Of a DNA stretch of 64,000 bases, positions 1 to 8,656 are shown in pieces. Below the pieces are notes generated by a model. That model saw nothing but the letters and a program-made list of their open reading frames with translations, did not search any database and was not told the origin of the DNA. The stretch covers positions 1 to 64,000 of the forward strand of contig JAEXFN010000011.1 in NCBI GenBank assembly GCA_023400055.1, given 5' to 3'. Positions within the stretch are counted from its first letter, which is position 1, and every line of letters begins with the position of its first letter. The DNA comes from Bacillota bacterium. GTDB lineage: Bacteria > Bacillota > UBA4882 > UBA8346. The position numbers and the translations under genes are program-made.

Positions 1-38
1 TCATCCCGGATCATTCGCACAACTCACTTATCCACAAA

Positions 39-248
39 AGATCGATCTTTTGTGGATAAAGATCTTTCTTTTGTTAATAAAGATCGATCTGCGATGATTC
101 CAGATCGATCTTTTGTGAATAAAGATCTTCCTTTTGTGAATAAAGATCGATCTGCAATGATTCCAGATCGATCTTTTGTGAGTAAAGATCTAACTTTTGT
201 GGATAAAGATCTTCCTGCTGTGAATAAAGATCTGCCGACGGTCGTTGG
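39..248 (+). repeat. 21-bp period array, AGATCT family (10 units)
   Basis: Ten head-to-tail units of exactly 21 bp. Each begins AGATCT or AGATCGATCT and ends in one of two tails: a DnaA-box-like TGTGGATAA / TGTGAATAA / TGTTAATAA, or GCRATGATTCC. Units follow an A-B-C order repeated two and a half times, a 63-bp higher-order repeat. TTATCCACA just before the first unit is an inverted copy of the tail. The open frame through it (heptads like FVNKDLP) follows from 21 being divisible by three; I see no ribosome binding site or protein family. It lies upstream of the sugar-binding protein gene; the remaining leader to the start codon shows nothing recognisable. An inverted relative lies at 5321-5530. 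Confidence 0.9.
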
Positions 249-413
249 GAACCTTCCCGCTATTACGGGGCGAGCTTTGAACGCCGCTAAGTAAAACGGG
301 GTGGCTGGAAAAAATTTAGATCTTAGAGGGGAAAACGGGATTCGGGAAGAATTGGATAAGGCACCTTTGATCTAAGTTGGCTGTCCATATTGGCGTGAGA
401 GGGAGGACGTCCG

Positions 414-1358
414 ATGAGAAAAACTTTGCGCCTGATCGGTCTCGCCGCTCTGGTGGCATTGGTTCTTTGGGGAACGGTCCGGGGCGAGCGGCGGTTAAAA
501 ATCGGCTTCTCGCAGATGGAGAACAACAATCCCTGGCGAATCAACGAGACCAACGACATCCGGGCGGAGGCGGCAAGAAGAGGCTACGAGCTGGTCTATA
601 CCGACGCGCATGAGCAGACGCAGCAGCAAGTGGCGGATGTGCTGTATCTGATCCAGGAAAAAGTCGACTATATCATCCTGGCGCCCCGGGAATATGGCGT
701 TTTCGGGGCGGCGTTCCGGGCGGCCAAAAAGGCGCGCATCCCGGTGATCCTGGTGGATCGCGACGCCGCCGGCAAACCGGGCGCCGATTACATCACGCTG
801 ATCTCCTCCGACTTCATCCAGGAAGGGGAGCGCGCCGCCCAGTGGCTGGTCAGGAAGTGCAATGGCCGCGCCAATATCGTTGAGTTGTCGGGAACGGCCG
901 GTTCATCGGTGGCCCGCGACCGGGCTATCGGCTTCCGGAAGGGAATCGCCGGCTATCCCCGGATGCGGATCATTGCCTCGCAGAACGCCGAGTTTATGCG
1001 GATTCCCGGCCAAAAGGTCATGGAAGGGATCATCCAGGCCAAAGGCAGCCAGATCAGCGCCGTGTTCGCCCATAACGACGAGATGGCCATCGGCGCCATT
1101 CAGGCGCTGAAAGCGGCCGGCATGATCCCCGGCGCCGACGTGGTGCTGGTCTCGGTGGACGGGGAACAGGACGCCCTCAAGGCGATCATCGCCGGCGAAC
1201 TGGGCGCCACCGTCGAATGCAACCCGCATTTCGGCAAGATCACCTTTGATGTGGTCGAGCGCCACCGGCGCGGCGAACGGATCCCGACCCACATCATCAA
1301 TCCGGACCGTTTTTTCGACTCCCATAACGCCAAGGATTTTGTGAATGAGTCGTATTAG
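414..1358 (+). CDS. Sugar ABC transporter substrate-binding protein (YtfQ-like)
   Basis: Periplasmic-binding-protein type 1 family, closest in pattern to galactofuranose/ribose-binding proteins such as E. coli YtfQ. The first about 24 residues form a signal peptide with no lipobox cysteine. The mature part opens with IGFSQMENNNPWR, followed by ETNDI, and later has VDRDAAG, GTAGSSVARDRAIGF and AHNDEMAIGAIQALK, the usual sugar-contact and hinge positions of this family. 314 residues is normal length. No ATPase or permease gene is next to it, so it is either an orphan serving a distant transporter or a ligand sensor for a kinase; which one is not visible. The sugar is unknown. Confidence 0.85.
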   Translation: MRKTLRLIGLAALVALVLWGTVRGERRLKIGFSQMENNNPWRINETNDIRAEAARRGYELVYTDAHEQTQQQVADVLYLIQEKVDYIILAPREYGVFGAAFRAAKKARIPVILVDRDAAGKPGADYITLISSDFIQEGERAAQWLVRKCNGRANIVELSGTAGSSVARDRAIGFRKGIAGYPRMRIIASQNAEFMRIPGQKVMEGIIQAKGSQISAVFAHNDEMAIGAIQALKAAGMIPGADVVLVSVDGEQDALKAIIAGELGATVECNPHFGKITFDVVERHRRGERIPTHIINPDRFFDSHNAKDFVNESY

Positions 1359-1484
1359 AGGCGTTGGGATCGACCCCCACCGAAGGGCAGGGTGAATATC
1401 AAAGCTCAGCGGAGCGCGGGATAAAGCCGTTCTAAAATCTCAGCCAAGCAATTTTCCAATTTCAAAAACTTTATCACCCGGCTT

Positions 1485-2384
1485 TCAGGTTCCGGTGATA
1501 ACCCCGCCGTTGACGTGGAGCACCTGCCCGGAGACATAGCGGGAATCATCCGACGCCAGATACACATAGGTCGGCGCCAGTTCGAAAGGCTGCCCGGCCC
1601 GGCACATCTCGGTATCCAGGCCGAAGGTTTTGACGTATTCCGCGGAATAGCTGGATACGATCAACGGGGTCCAGATGGGACCGGGGGCGACGGCATTGAC
1701 GCGAATGCCCCGGCATTCCAGGGACAACGACAGCGAGCGGGTGAAAGAGACCACCGCTCCCTTGGTGGCGGAGTAATCGATCAGCACCGGCGTGCCCCGG
1801 TAAGCGGTGATGGAGGCGGTGTTGATAATGGCCGAGCCCCGCTGCAGATGGGGTAAAACGGCCTTGGTCATGTAAAAGTAGGAAAAAATGTTGGTGCGGA
1901 AAGTATTCTCCAGTTGCTCATCGGAGATAGCCATGATGCTGCCTTGCGGAAATTGCACCCCGGCGTTGTTGACTAAAATATCGATCCGGCCGAAAGCCTC
2001 CAGCACCTGGGCGACGGCCCGCCGGCAAAACTCCGGCTCCCACAGATCCCCCTCGATCGGCAGGGCGCAGCCGCCCAACTGTTCGATATAATCGCGGGTC
2101 TCGCAGGCGTCGACTCTTTCGTAGAGATAAACGAAGGCCACCGTCGCGCCTTCCTTCGCAAAAGCCACCGCCACCGCCCGGCCGATGCCGCTGTCGCCGC
2201 CGGTGATCAGCGCCACTTTCCCCTGCAGCTTGCCGCTGCCGCGATAACCTTCGAAATCGAAGATGGGCCGCGGATTCATCAGATATTCCAATCCGGGCTG
2301 CTGGTCCTGATGTTGCGGCGGAAAGGTGACGGGCCGGTCTTCGCATTTGGGTTCACAGCCGGCATAAGGATAAACTGGATACAA
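1485..2384 (-). CDS. Short-chain dehydrogenase/reductase (YhxC/YhdF type)
   Basis: NAD(P)-dependent SDR of about 299 residues. The N-terminus has the signature of the bacillal general-stress SDR group (FPPQHQDQQPG, then MNPRP). It is followed by the cofactor motif TGGDSGIGRA, the NNAG motif, the catalytic Tyr/Lys in YSATKGA, and PGPIWTPL. A longer frame runs upstream, but the TTG at 2384 has a strong AAAGGAG site 7 nt ahead and gives the family's normal N-terminus, so I chose it. It is transcribed away from the kinase/MarR/MFS cluster. Substrate unknown. Confidence 0.88.
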   Translation of the reverse strand: MYPVYPYAGCEPKCEDRPVTFPPQHQDQQPGLEYLMNPRPIFDFEGYRGSGKLQGKVALITGGDSGIGRAVAVAFAKEGATVAFVYLYERVDACETRDYIEQLGGCALPIEGDLWEPEFCRRAVAQVLEAFGRIDILVNNAGVQFPQGSIMAISDEQLENTFRTNIFSYFYMTKAVLPHLQRGSAIINTASITAYRGTPVLIDYSATKGAVVSFTRSLSLSLECRGIRVNAVAPGPIWTPLIVSSYSAEYVKTFGLDTEMCRAGQPFELAPTYVYLASDDSRYVSGQVLHVNGGVITGT

Positions 2385-2528
2385 AGGCGATACTCCTTTC
2401 GATGAATATTCCGCTATAATATATGCCAAAGGCAGAGCCGGGGTGAGGCGCCGGTCCTTGGTTCCCGGCGAACCAGGGGCCGTCGTATATTCGGCCGTCG
2501 GGGGAGAGACATTAATGAGCATCGGCGC

Positions 2529-2557
2529 TTGCGAATTGGCTTAATTTTTTATATAAT
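2529..2557 (+). promoter_or_regulatory. Sigma-A type promoter of the kinase-marR unit
   Basis: TTGCGA at 2529-2534 and TATAAT at 2552-2557 with a 17-bp spacer. The MarR palindrome lies just downstream, around the expected start of transcription. Confidence 0.6.
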
Positions 2558-2564
2558 AAAAATA

Positions 2565-2582
2565 TAGTTGCATATGCAACTA
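2565..2582. promoter_or_regulatory. MarR-type operator palindrome
   Basis: TAGTTGCATATGCAACTA is a perfect 18-bp palindrome of the form bound by MarR-family dimers. It sits 8 bp after the -10 box and ahead of the kinase-marR genes, so the MarR protein at 3312 probably represses its own transcript here. Confidence 0.72.
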
Positions 2583-2639
2583 ATTAAGCAAGGCTCATGA
2601 ATCGGCCGAGCCGGAAAAAATTTTGGAAAACGGAGTTGA

Positions 2640-3290
2640 ATGAATATGACAGCGGAATCGCCATTCGTGATTACCATCAGCCGTCAGCTGGGCAGCGGCG
2701 GAGCCTATCTGGGCCAACGCTTGGCTGAGCAACTGGGCATCGTTTATCTGGACCGGGAGATCGTATCCCAGGCAGCCAAACAGCTGAAGGTGTTGGAAGA
2801 GGATCTGGAGTTCCGGGACGAAAAAAAGGCCTCCTTCTGGGAGTCGGTTTTTCAGTTCGGGACCTATAGCTCCACCAATACCTACATGCCGCCGGAGATC
2901 TATATTCCCAGCGACCGGGAGTTCTTCCAGGCGGAATCGGAAATCATCCAGAAGGTCGCCGGGGAACGTTCCGCGGTGATCATCGGCCGCGGGGGATCGT
3001 GGGTGCTGCGCAAACATCCCCGCCATGTGAGCATCTTCTTGCATGCGGACTCCGCTTTCCGGCAGCAGCGCGTCGAAGAAATCTACGATGTGCCGGCGCA
3101 GAAGGCCGAGGAGCTCATCGCCAAAAGCGATCTCGAAAGAGCGCGCTATTTTCATACCTTGACCGGCCGGGAGTGGGCCGATGCCCGCCAGTACCATCTG
3201 GCCGTCGATACCAGCGTGGTCGGACTGGCGGAGACGGAAACGCTGATTTTGGCCTGGATCAAAAATCATTTCGGCGAGATGGGGAAATGA
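2640..3290 (+). CDS. Cytidylate kinase-like family protein
   Basis: Belongs to the cytidylate-kinase-like P-loop family. The N-terminus has ITISRQLGSGGAYLGQRLAEQLG, a modified Walker A with GSGG in place of GxxGxGK, followed by LDREIV. IIGRGGSWVLRKHP and SIFLHAD match the central strands of the family. 216 residues, normal size. Start at ATG 2640; a second ATG two codons later is possible. Members often sit beside MarR regulators and efflux pumps, as here, but their substrate is not established. Confidence 0.82.
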   Translation: MNMTAESPFVITISRQLGSGGAYLGQRLAEQLGIVYLDREIVSQAAKQLKVLEEDLEFRDEKKASFWESVFQFGTYSSTNTYMPPEIYIPSDREFFQAESEIIQKVAGERSAVIIGRGGSWVLRKHPRHVSIFLHADSAFRQQRVEEIYDVPAQKAEELIAKSDLERARYFHTLTGREWADARQYHLAVDTSVVGLAETETLILAWIKNHFGEMGK

Positions 3291-3311
3291 GCCGTAAAGG
3301 GTGGCAATGGT

Positions 3312-3764
3312 GTGGATAACCATAGCGCTCCGCTCCGTTCGTGGCTTTCCATACTCTACCGGTATGGCCGGAGCCACATCAGCAAAGTTCTGGAGCCTTA
3401 CAACATCGGAAGCGGGCAATACATTTTTCTGATGGTTTTATTGAAAAATAACGGCATCAGCCAGGAAGAGCTGTCCGATTATTTGAAGATCGACAAGGCG
3501 ACCACCGCCAAGGCCGTCCGCAAGCTGGAGCAGGCGGGTTATGTCGTTCGGGACGTCAATTCCGACGACAAACGGGCCTATCAGGTCTTCCTCACCGAGC
3601 GGGCCGAGGCGATCATCCCGGTCATTCAGGAGGCCATCAAATCCTGGGAGGAAATGATCACCGCCGATCTGACTGCCGAGGAGCGGCAGTTGATGGAGCG
3701 GCTGTTGGCCAGGATGGCGCGACGCGCCTATCAAGGCAGGGCGAAAGCGGAAGAGGCGCCGTAG
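3312..3764 (+). CDS. MarR-family transcriptional regulator
   Basis: Winged-helix MarR repressor of 150 residues, with the recognition-helix region EELSDYLKIDKATTAKAVRKLEQAGYVVR and the wing DVNSDDKRAYQVFLT. It starts with GTG, 21 nt after the kinase-like gene, and is followed by a drug-efflux type MFS gene. The perfect palindrome at 2565-2582 is the likely operator. A small ligand, perhaps a drug or phenolic compound exported by the MFS protein, would release repression; this last step is inferred from the family. Confidence 0.9.
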   Translation: MDNHSAPLRSWLSILYRYGRSHISKVLEPYNIGSGQYIFLMVLLKNNGISQEELSDYLKIDKATTAKAVRKLEQAGYVVRDVNSDDKRAYQVFLTERAEAIIPVIQEAIKSWEEMITADLTAEERQLMERLLARMARRAYQGRAKAEEAP

Positions 3765-3843
3765 CCCGGTCGCTGATCATCGTCATCGGCCTGCCCGTTA
3801 GTTAATTAATAATTATTTCATACCAAGAAAGGGTCAGTATACA

Positions 3844-5277
3844 GTGAAAAAGATCGAGTACAAATGGATTGCGCTTTCCTGTACGACGTTAGGGGCGCTT
3901 TTTTCTGTATTGAGTGGCAGCACGCTGATCATTGCCTTACCGGTGATCATGAAGGATTTGCACGCCGGGATGGAAGTGATCATCTGGACGTTGATGGGCT
4001 ACATGCTGGCCCTGACCGTTTTGGTCCCGGCCATCGGCCGGGTCGCCGACATGATCGGCCGCAAGAGTCTGTACGTCAGCGGGTTCGCGGTCTTCACCGT
4101 GGGGTCGCTCCTGTGCGGCTTCGCCAACACCGGCATGGAGCTGCTCTGGTTCCGGCTGGTGCAGGCGGTGGGCGGTTCCTTGCTGGTGGCTAACAGCACC
4201 GCCATCGTGGCCGACGCTTTTCCAAAGCAAGAACTGGGCAAGGCTTTGGGCATCAACAGCATGATCATCAGCATCGCCTCGGTGGTCGGCCCGATCCTGG
4301 GCGGATTCCTGGTGAACCTCGGCTGGCGGAGCATCTTCTTCTTTAATGTGCCCATCGGTATCATCGGCACCATTTGGGCCTGGATCCAGCTGAAGGAGCT
4401 GGATGTGCTGCCGGAGCACCAAAAATTCGACTGGAACGGCACCATCCTGTTCTCCGTCGGAATGCTGGCGTTATTGGTCGCCCTGACCTTCGGCGGCTTT
4501 GTCGGCTGGTTGAACGGCTATATCCTGGGCCTGTTGCTGGTGGCGCTGATTCTGTTGCTCGTCTTTGCCCGGGTGGAATCGCGCCTGGAACAACCCATGC
4601 TCGATATGCAGCTTTTTAAGATCCGGATCCTGGGTTTTGCCTTTACCAGCAATCTGCTGAACGGGATCGCCCGCGGCGCTGTGACCTTCCTGCTGATCTT
4701 CTACTTCCAGGGGATCAAGGCCATGGACCCGCTGACCGCCGGCATTCTGCTCGCCCCCTTCGCGCTAGCGATGATGGTGGTCTCGCCGATCAGCGGCTGG
4801 CTCTCCGACCGCCACGGCTCGCGGGAATTGAGCTCGATCGGTTTGTTAATCTCGGCGCTCGGCTTGATCGGCCTGATGCGGATCCGGCCCGATTCCTCCA
4901 TCGCCGAGCTGATCGTCTGGATGCTGATCATGGGCGCCGGTTCCGGAATGTTCTTCTCGCCCAATACCAGCGCGATCATGGGCGCCGTCCCGGTAGAGAA
5001 GCGGGGCATCGCCGCCGGCACCCGGACCATGATGAACAATGCCGGCAGTGTGATCAGCATCGCCATGGCGATGGCGGTCATCTCCTCCAGCATCAGCCAG
5101 GACGCTTTGTTGCGGCTGTTCGTCGGCACCCAGGTGGGCTCTCAGGGCATCGCTGTCTCCCATTTCATCGGCGGCCTGCGGACCGCCTTCGCCATCTCGT
5201 TCGCCTTCAGCCTGCTGGCGGCGGTCATCTCGTATCTGCGGGGTCCCAAACCGGAGTGGCGGTCCTCGGTCGGCTGA
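3844..5277 (+). CDS. MFS efflux transporter, DHA2 (EmrB/QacA) type
   Basis: 477-residue membrane protein with about 14 hydrophobic segments, the topology of the DHA2 drug:H+ antiporter group. The loop after the second helix has GRVADMIGRKSLYVSGF (motif A), and the fifth helix region has SVVGPILGGFLVNLGWRSIFFFNVPIG (motif C and the DHA2 signature). GTG start at 3844 with AAAGGG upstream. It follows the marR gene by 79 nt and is probably its target, exporting a toxic compound. Substrate not determinable. Confidence 0.9.
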   Translation: MKKIEYKWIALSCTTLGALFSVLSGSTLIIALPVIMKDLHAGMEVIIWTLMGYMLALTVLVPAIGRVADMIGRKSLYVSGFAVFTVGSLLCGFANTGMELLWFRLVQAVGGSLLVANSTAIVADAFPKQELGKALGINSMIISIASVVGPILGGFLVNLGWRSIFFFNVPIGIIGTIWAWIQLKELDVLPEHQKFDWNGTILFSVGMLALLVALTFGGFVGWLNGYILGLLLVALILLLVFARVESRLEQPMLDMQLFKIRILGFAFTSNLLNGIARGAVTFLLIFYFQGIKAMDPLTAGILLAPFALAMMVVSPISGWLSDRHGSRELSSIGLLISALGLIGLMRIRPDSSIAELIVWMLIMGAGSGMFFSPNTSAIMGAVPVEKRGIAAGTRTMMNNAGSVISIAMAMAVISSSISQDALLRLFVGTQVGSQGIAVSHFIGGLRTAFAISFAFSLLAAVISYLRGPKPEWRSSVG

Positions 5278-5320
5278 GACACCGGCCGGAAAAGCCGCGG
5301 CGATCGTCGAAGAAAGAGAG

Positions 5321-5530
5321 TTATTCACCAAAGTTAGATCTTTATCCACAAAAGATCGATCTGGAATCGTTCAAGTAAGATCTGGAATCGTCGCAGATCG
5401 ATCTTTATTAACAAAAGTTAGATCTTTATTCACAAAAGATCGATCTGGAATCGTTCAAGTAAGATCTGGAATCATCGCAGATCGATCTTTATTAACAAAA
5501 GGAAGATTTTTATCCACAAAAGATCGATCT
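5321..5530 (-). repeat. 21-bp period array, AGATCT family, inverted (10 units)
   Basis: Ten exact 21-bp units in the orientation opposite to the array at 39-248. Units end in AGATCT or AGATCGATCT and begin TTATCCACA / TTATTCACA / TTATTAACA or GGAATC. Four unit types follow in fixed order and repeat 2.5 times, giving an 84-bp higher-order repeat. Same unit count and words as the first array. It fills most of the gap between the MFS gene and the tautomerase gene; nothing else is visible in that gap except the start region of the latter. Confidence 0.9.
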
Positions 5531-5781
5531 TTTGGGAATCAGGGAGAGTCGGAAACGCTTCGGAGGGAAAAAGAAAAGCCTTGGTTCGATCAATTTAAGA
5601 TTCGGGCTCATGGACGACGAACTGTGGCTAGCCGTGATTGTGATCGGCAGCGACACGGACCGTTCCCCGAAACGATTCGCAGCGGCGTTATAAACCCTAG
5701 TTTAAATCGGCGCGCGACAGGTCCGGCTATTGCCGGATATGATATGATAAAAATGGAACAATAAACGAAGGAGTGGTTGCC

Positions 5782-5967
5782 ATGCCTATCATCAAAGTGG
5801 AGCTTACCCATCAACCCAAGGAGAAGAAGAAGGAGATCATCGAGCGCCTCACCAAAACCATGGTTGAGGTCACGGGCATTCCCGCGCAGGCATTTACGGT
5901 TCTGATCAACGAGTACGATGCCGACAGTATCGGCGTCGCCGGCGTGCCGCTGTCGGAACGGAAGTAA
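5782..5967 (+). CDS. 4-oxalocrotonate tautomerase family protein
   Basis: Small tautomerase of 61 residues. The ATG at 5782 makes proline the first residue after the initiator (MPIIKVEL); this N-terminal proline is the catalytic base of the family, so it decides the start over a GTG three codons upstream. GAAGGAG lies 10 nt ahead. KEKKKEIIERLTKTMVEV and FTVLINEYDADSIGVAGVPL match the hexameric 4-OT fold. Likely keto-enol tautomerisation of an unknown substrate; no aromatic catabolic genes are nearby. Confidence 0.9.
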   Translation: MPIIKVELTHQPKEKKKEIIERLTKTMVEVTGIPAQAFTVLINEYDADSIGVAGVPLSERK

Positions 5968-6180
5968 GAGCGCCGTCCGACCGTGGCCGGCGGTTTGATT
6001 CAAACCGAACCCAGGAAGAGCCGTCGCGGGACAGGGATCCGGATAACCGGGTGATTGTCCCGCGCTTCGGTTTCTCCTAATTATCTGCAACTGAGCGGTG
6101 AACTGATGGAGAAAGGGCTCCAGCGCGTCTCACAGCGACGCTTGGCGATCCTACGCTGAACAGAGTGGAGTGATTCGTAT

Positions 6181-7044
6181 ATGGAAGCCGAAAACAAATG
6201 GGACGGCCTGGACGCCTCCGCATCTAAAGCCAACGATACTGCGGCTTTGCAGGCGCAGTACGCCGACGCCGGCAATTTCCGGGCGCGGATGGTTTTAAAC
6301 AAACGCTTCAGCCGCAACAAACAAGGCTGGAACCGCTGGATCTTCGAGCGGATGCTGCAAAACAGCCCGCTCCGGGAAGGAAGCAGAGTTCTTGAGCTGG
6401 GGTGCGGCCCGGGTTATCTTTGGAAAATGAATGCCGACCGGCTGCCGCAAGGCGCTGCTATCCTGTTGTCCGATTTCTCCGGGGGAATGCTCGACGCGGC
6501 CCGGCGGGTTTTGGGAGCGGCCGCCGCGGGCTTTGCTTTTAAGATCATCGACGCCGAGCGGATTCCGGAGCCGGACGGCGCGTTCGATGTCGTGCTGGCC
6601 AGCTTGATGCTCTACCACGTGCCCGACCGCCGCAGGGCCATCGGGGAGATGCGCCGGGTGCTGCGGGAGGACGGCGTCCTTTATGTGACCACGATCGGCA
6701 GCCGCAATATGATCGAGTTGGTCCGGCTGTTTCGGGATTGTTTTGGGCTCGCTGACCATCCCGGGCACTCGGTGGCCGGGAAATTCGGCCTGGAGAACGG
6801 CATGGCTCAATTGCGGGAGCAGTTTGGGAGCGTGGAATTGCTGCGGTACGAGGATGCGCTGGAAGTCACCGAGGCCGCGCCGTTGCTGGACTATCTTTTA
6901 TCGACCAAGGGCATCACCCCGACCGCCGCATCGTTGACCCCGGAGCGGATCGCGACCTTCCAAGCCTATCTCGAGGCGCTCATCAAACGGGACGGTAAGA
7001 TAAGCATCACCAAAGATTCCGGCCTGTTTATCGCCCGGAAGTAG
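6181..7044 (+). CDS. Class I SAM-dependent methyltransferase
   Basis: 287 residues with a Rossmann methyltransferase core: VLELGCGPGYLW (SAM motif I, about residue 75), LLSDFSGGMLDAAR (motif II acidic end), and FDVVLASLMLYHVPD (post-II/III). This matches the UbiE/Methyltransf_11 type. The N-terminal 60 residues and the C-terminal TKGITP stretch are of the kind seen in small-molecule O/N-methyltransferases. Convergent with the response-regulator gene. Substrate unknown. Confidence 0.85.
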   Translation: MEAENKWDGLDASASKANDTAALQAQYADAGNFRARMVLNKRFSRNKQGWNRWIFERMLQNSPLREGSRVLELGCGPGYLWKMNADRLPQGAAILLSDFSGGMLDAARRVLGAAAAGFAFKIIDAERIPEPDGAFDVVLASLMLYHVPDRRRAIGEMRRVLREDGVLYVTTIGSRNMIELVRLFRDCFGLADHPGHSVAGKFGLENGMAQLREQFGSVELLRYEDALEVTEAAPLLDYLLSTKGITPTAASLTPERIATFQAYLEALIKRDGKISITKDSGLFIARK

Positions 7045-7097
7045 CCGGGCCAATCCTCTTGCTTCGTTTCAAAATTCCGCCAGGGCAGCCGCCCCAA

Positions 7098-8204
7098 TCA
7101 AGTCGGGGCGCTGGGGAACAGCGGTGATTTGCGGTATTCGGCGGGAGTCAGACCGGTGTATTCCTTGAAAAGCCGGCAGAAATAATCGCTGTCCTTATAC
7201 CCCAGCAGCGCGCTGACCTCATAGATCTTATACCTGCCGGAACGGATCAGGCTTTTGGCCCGTTCCAGCTTTACTTTGGTCACAAACTCACCGAAATTCT
7301 CGCCGGTCTCCGCCTTGAAGAGCTTGCCCAGGTAATCGGGGCTGAAATTAAACCGTTTGGCCACGGTTTCGAGGGTGGTTTTCCCTTCGCAATGGGCGGC
7401 GAGGTATTCGCAGAGATTGCCGATGACCGCGCCGCACTGGCTGAGGTGCAACTTGGATTGAAATTCAATGATCTTGGTTAATTCTTGTTTTAAAAGAGCC
7501 GAGAGGTGTTCGCGGTCAGTGGCGGAACGATAGGCGGCGGAGGGGGGCTGGGCATACCATTGGAAATTGCCGATCCACGGATAACGTTTGGCGATCTCCC
7601 ATTGGACATTGCTCAGCAATGTATCCAGAAACGTTCCCGCTTTCGGGAGGTCGCCCGCAAAGAAATTGAACCATTTTTCCAGGAGCGACTCGGCAAAAGG
7701 CAGGGCGCGGCCGGGGTCGGTGAGCAACAGATTGAACAGCGCCGCTTCGTCCTCCTTCGACTCGGCGACGCTGCCGCGGTGGTCCGGGGCCGGTTCGGCG
7801 CCGCTCACGGGCTGCCGTTCCAGGCGTTTTTCCGCCAGACGTTCTTCCAGCCGGGTCAGCAGCCCGGCCAAGGTTTTCTGGTCCAGCGGTTTGACCAGAT
7901 AGTCGAAGGCGCCGTAAATAATGCCTTGCCGGGCATACTCGAATTGACTATAGGTGCTGATCAGGACCACTTCAATATCGCGCCGGGCCGTTTTTAGCTG
8001 TTGCAATAACTCCACTCCGCTCAGATGCGGCATTCGGATATCGGCGAGCACCGCATCCACCGGACTCTCCTCCAACCGCAACAAAGCTTCGCGGCCATCC
8101 GCCACGGCGTGACAAACTTCAAAATGGTCGTTGATATTTTGAATCAACTGGGTGAGCAGATGCCGTTGGAAGCGGTCATCTTCCGCTATTAATAATTTAT
8201 ACAT
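7098..8204 (-). CDS. Response regulator with AraC-type DNA-binding domain (YesN-like)
   Basis: Receiver domain at residues 1-120 with acidic pocket EDD (8-10), phosphoacceptor Asp55 in ADIRMP, Ser in ISTYSQ and Lys in YLVKPLDQ. A middle linker is followed by a C-terminal AraC HTH pair (about 265-365: ETVAKRFNFSPDYLGKLFKAETGENFGEF and LLGYKDSDYFCRLFKEYTGLTPAEYR). Starts at ATG 8204; a TTG two codons upstream is possible. YesN-type regulators usually pair with a YesM histidine kinase and control sugar transport, but no such kinase lies beside it. Confidence 0.88.
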   Translation of the reverse strand: MYKLLIAEDDRFQRHLLTQLIQNINDHFEVCHAVADGREALLRLEESPVDAVLADIRMPHLSGVELLQQLKTARRDIEVVLISTYSQFEYARQGIIYGAFDYLVKPLDQKTLAGLLTRLEERLAEKRLERQPVSGAEPAPDHRGSVAESKEDEAALFNLLLTDPGRALPFAESLLEKWFNFFAGDLPKAGTFLDTLLSNVQWEIAKRYPWIGNFQWYAQPPSAAYRSATDREHLSALLKQELTKIIEFQSKLHLSQCGAVIGNLCEYLAAHCEGKTTLETVAKRFNFSPDYLGKLFKAETGENFGEFVTKVKLERAKSLIRSGRYKIYEVSALLGYKDSDYFCRLFKEYTGLTPAEYRKSPLFPSAPT

Positions 8205-8210
8205 TATCAA

Positions 8211-8656
8211 ATGCTTTTCAAAAACGTTGGGATAAACTCCGACTGCTGGAACCGGAGCCTATCCCAACCTTTTTATAAATGAAGCGGACCCTTTCTGTCA
8301 GAGAATGATATAAATGCATTTATTTATATATAACAAAGATCACTTTAAGAATAATATAGCGGACAAGAAAAATCCACCTTTTTTTCGGGGAAAACAACGG
8401 ATTTTTCCGGTTTAGAGAAACTGTTCTCGGCTCGATTCATCACATGAGACAGCTTAATTCCCAGAAAACGAGGTGAAACGGGCCTAAAGGGGATTAAGCC
8501 ATTGCCGGATCTATACAATGGCTTTCTCCCGGCCGATTAAGCGCCCGAGGGAGAATTTCATTACTACAGGGATCAATATGAAGCAAAAGATAAATAACAG
8601 TCCGGTTAGAGAAGGCGCCGCCTTTTTAGGCTCTAACCGGGGTACAGGGGGTTCCC
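8211..8656 (+). promoter_or_regulatory. Structured leader upstream of the chemoreceptor gene
   Basis: 446 bp without a gene. The last 160 nt before the receptor start contain three clear stems: AAGCCATTG with CAATGGCTT (8496-8524), TTCTCCC with GGGAGAA just after it, and CCGGTTAGAG with CTCTAACCGG (8602-8640). The last encloses a small GGC/GCC hairpin followed by five T. That arrangement could act as a transcription-attenuating leader. It does not match a riboswitch consensus I know (GEMM, cobalamin and ydaO were considered). The first half is AT-rich with no recognised site. Confidence 0.35.

Noticed and set aside
39..248. Possible CRISPR array
   Set aside because: Units are contiguous 21-bp repeats without unique spacers, and no cas genes are present.
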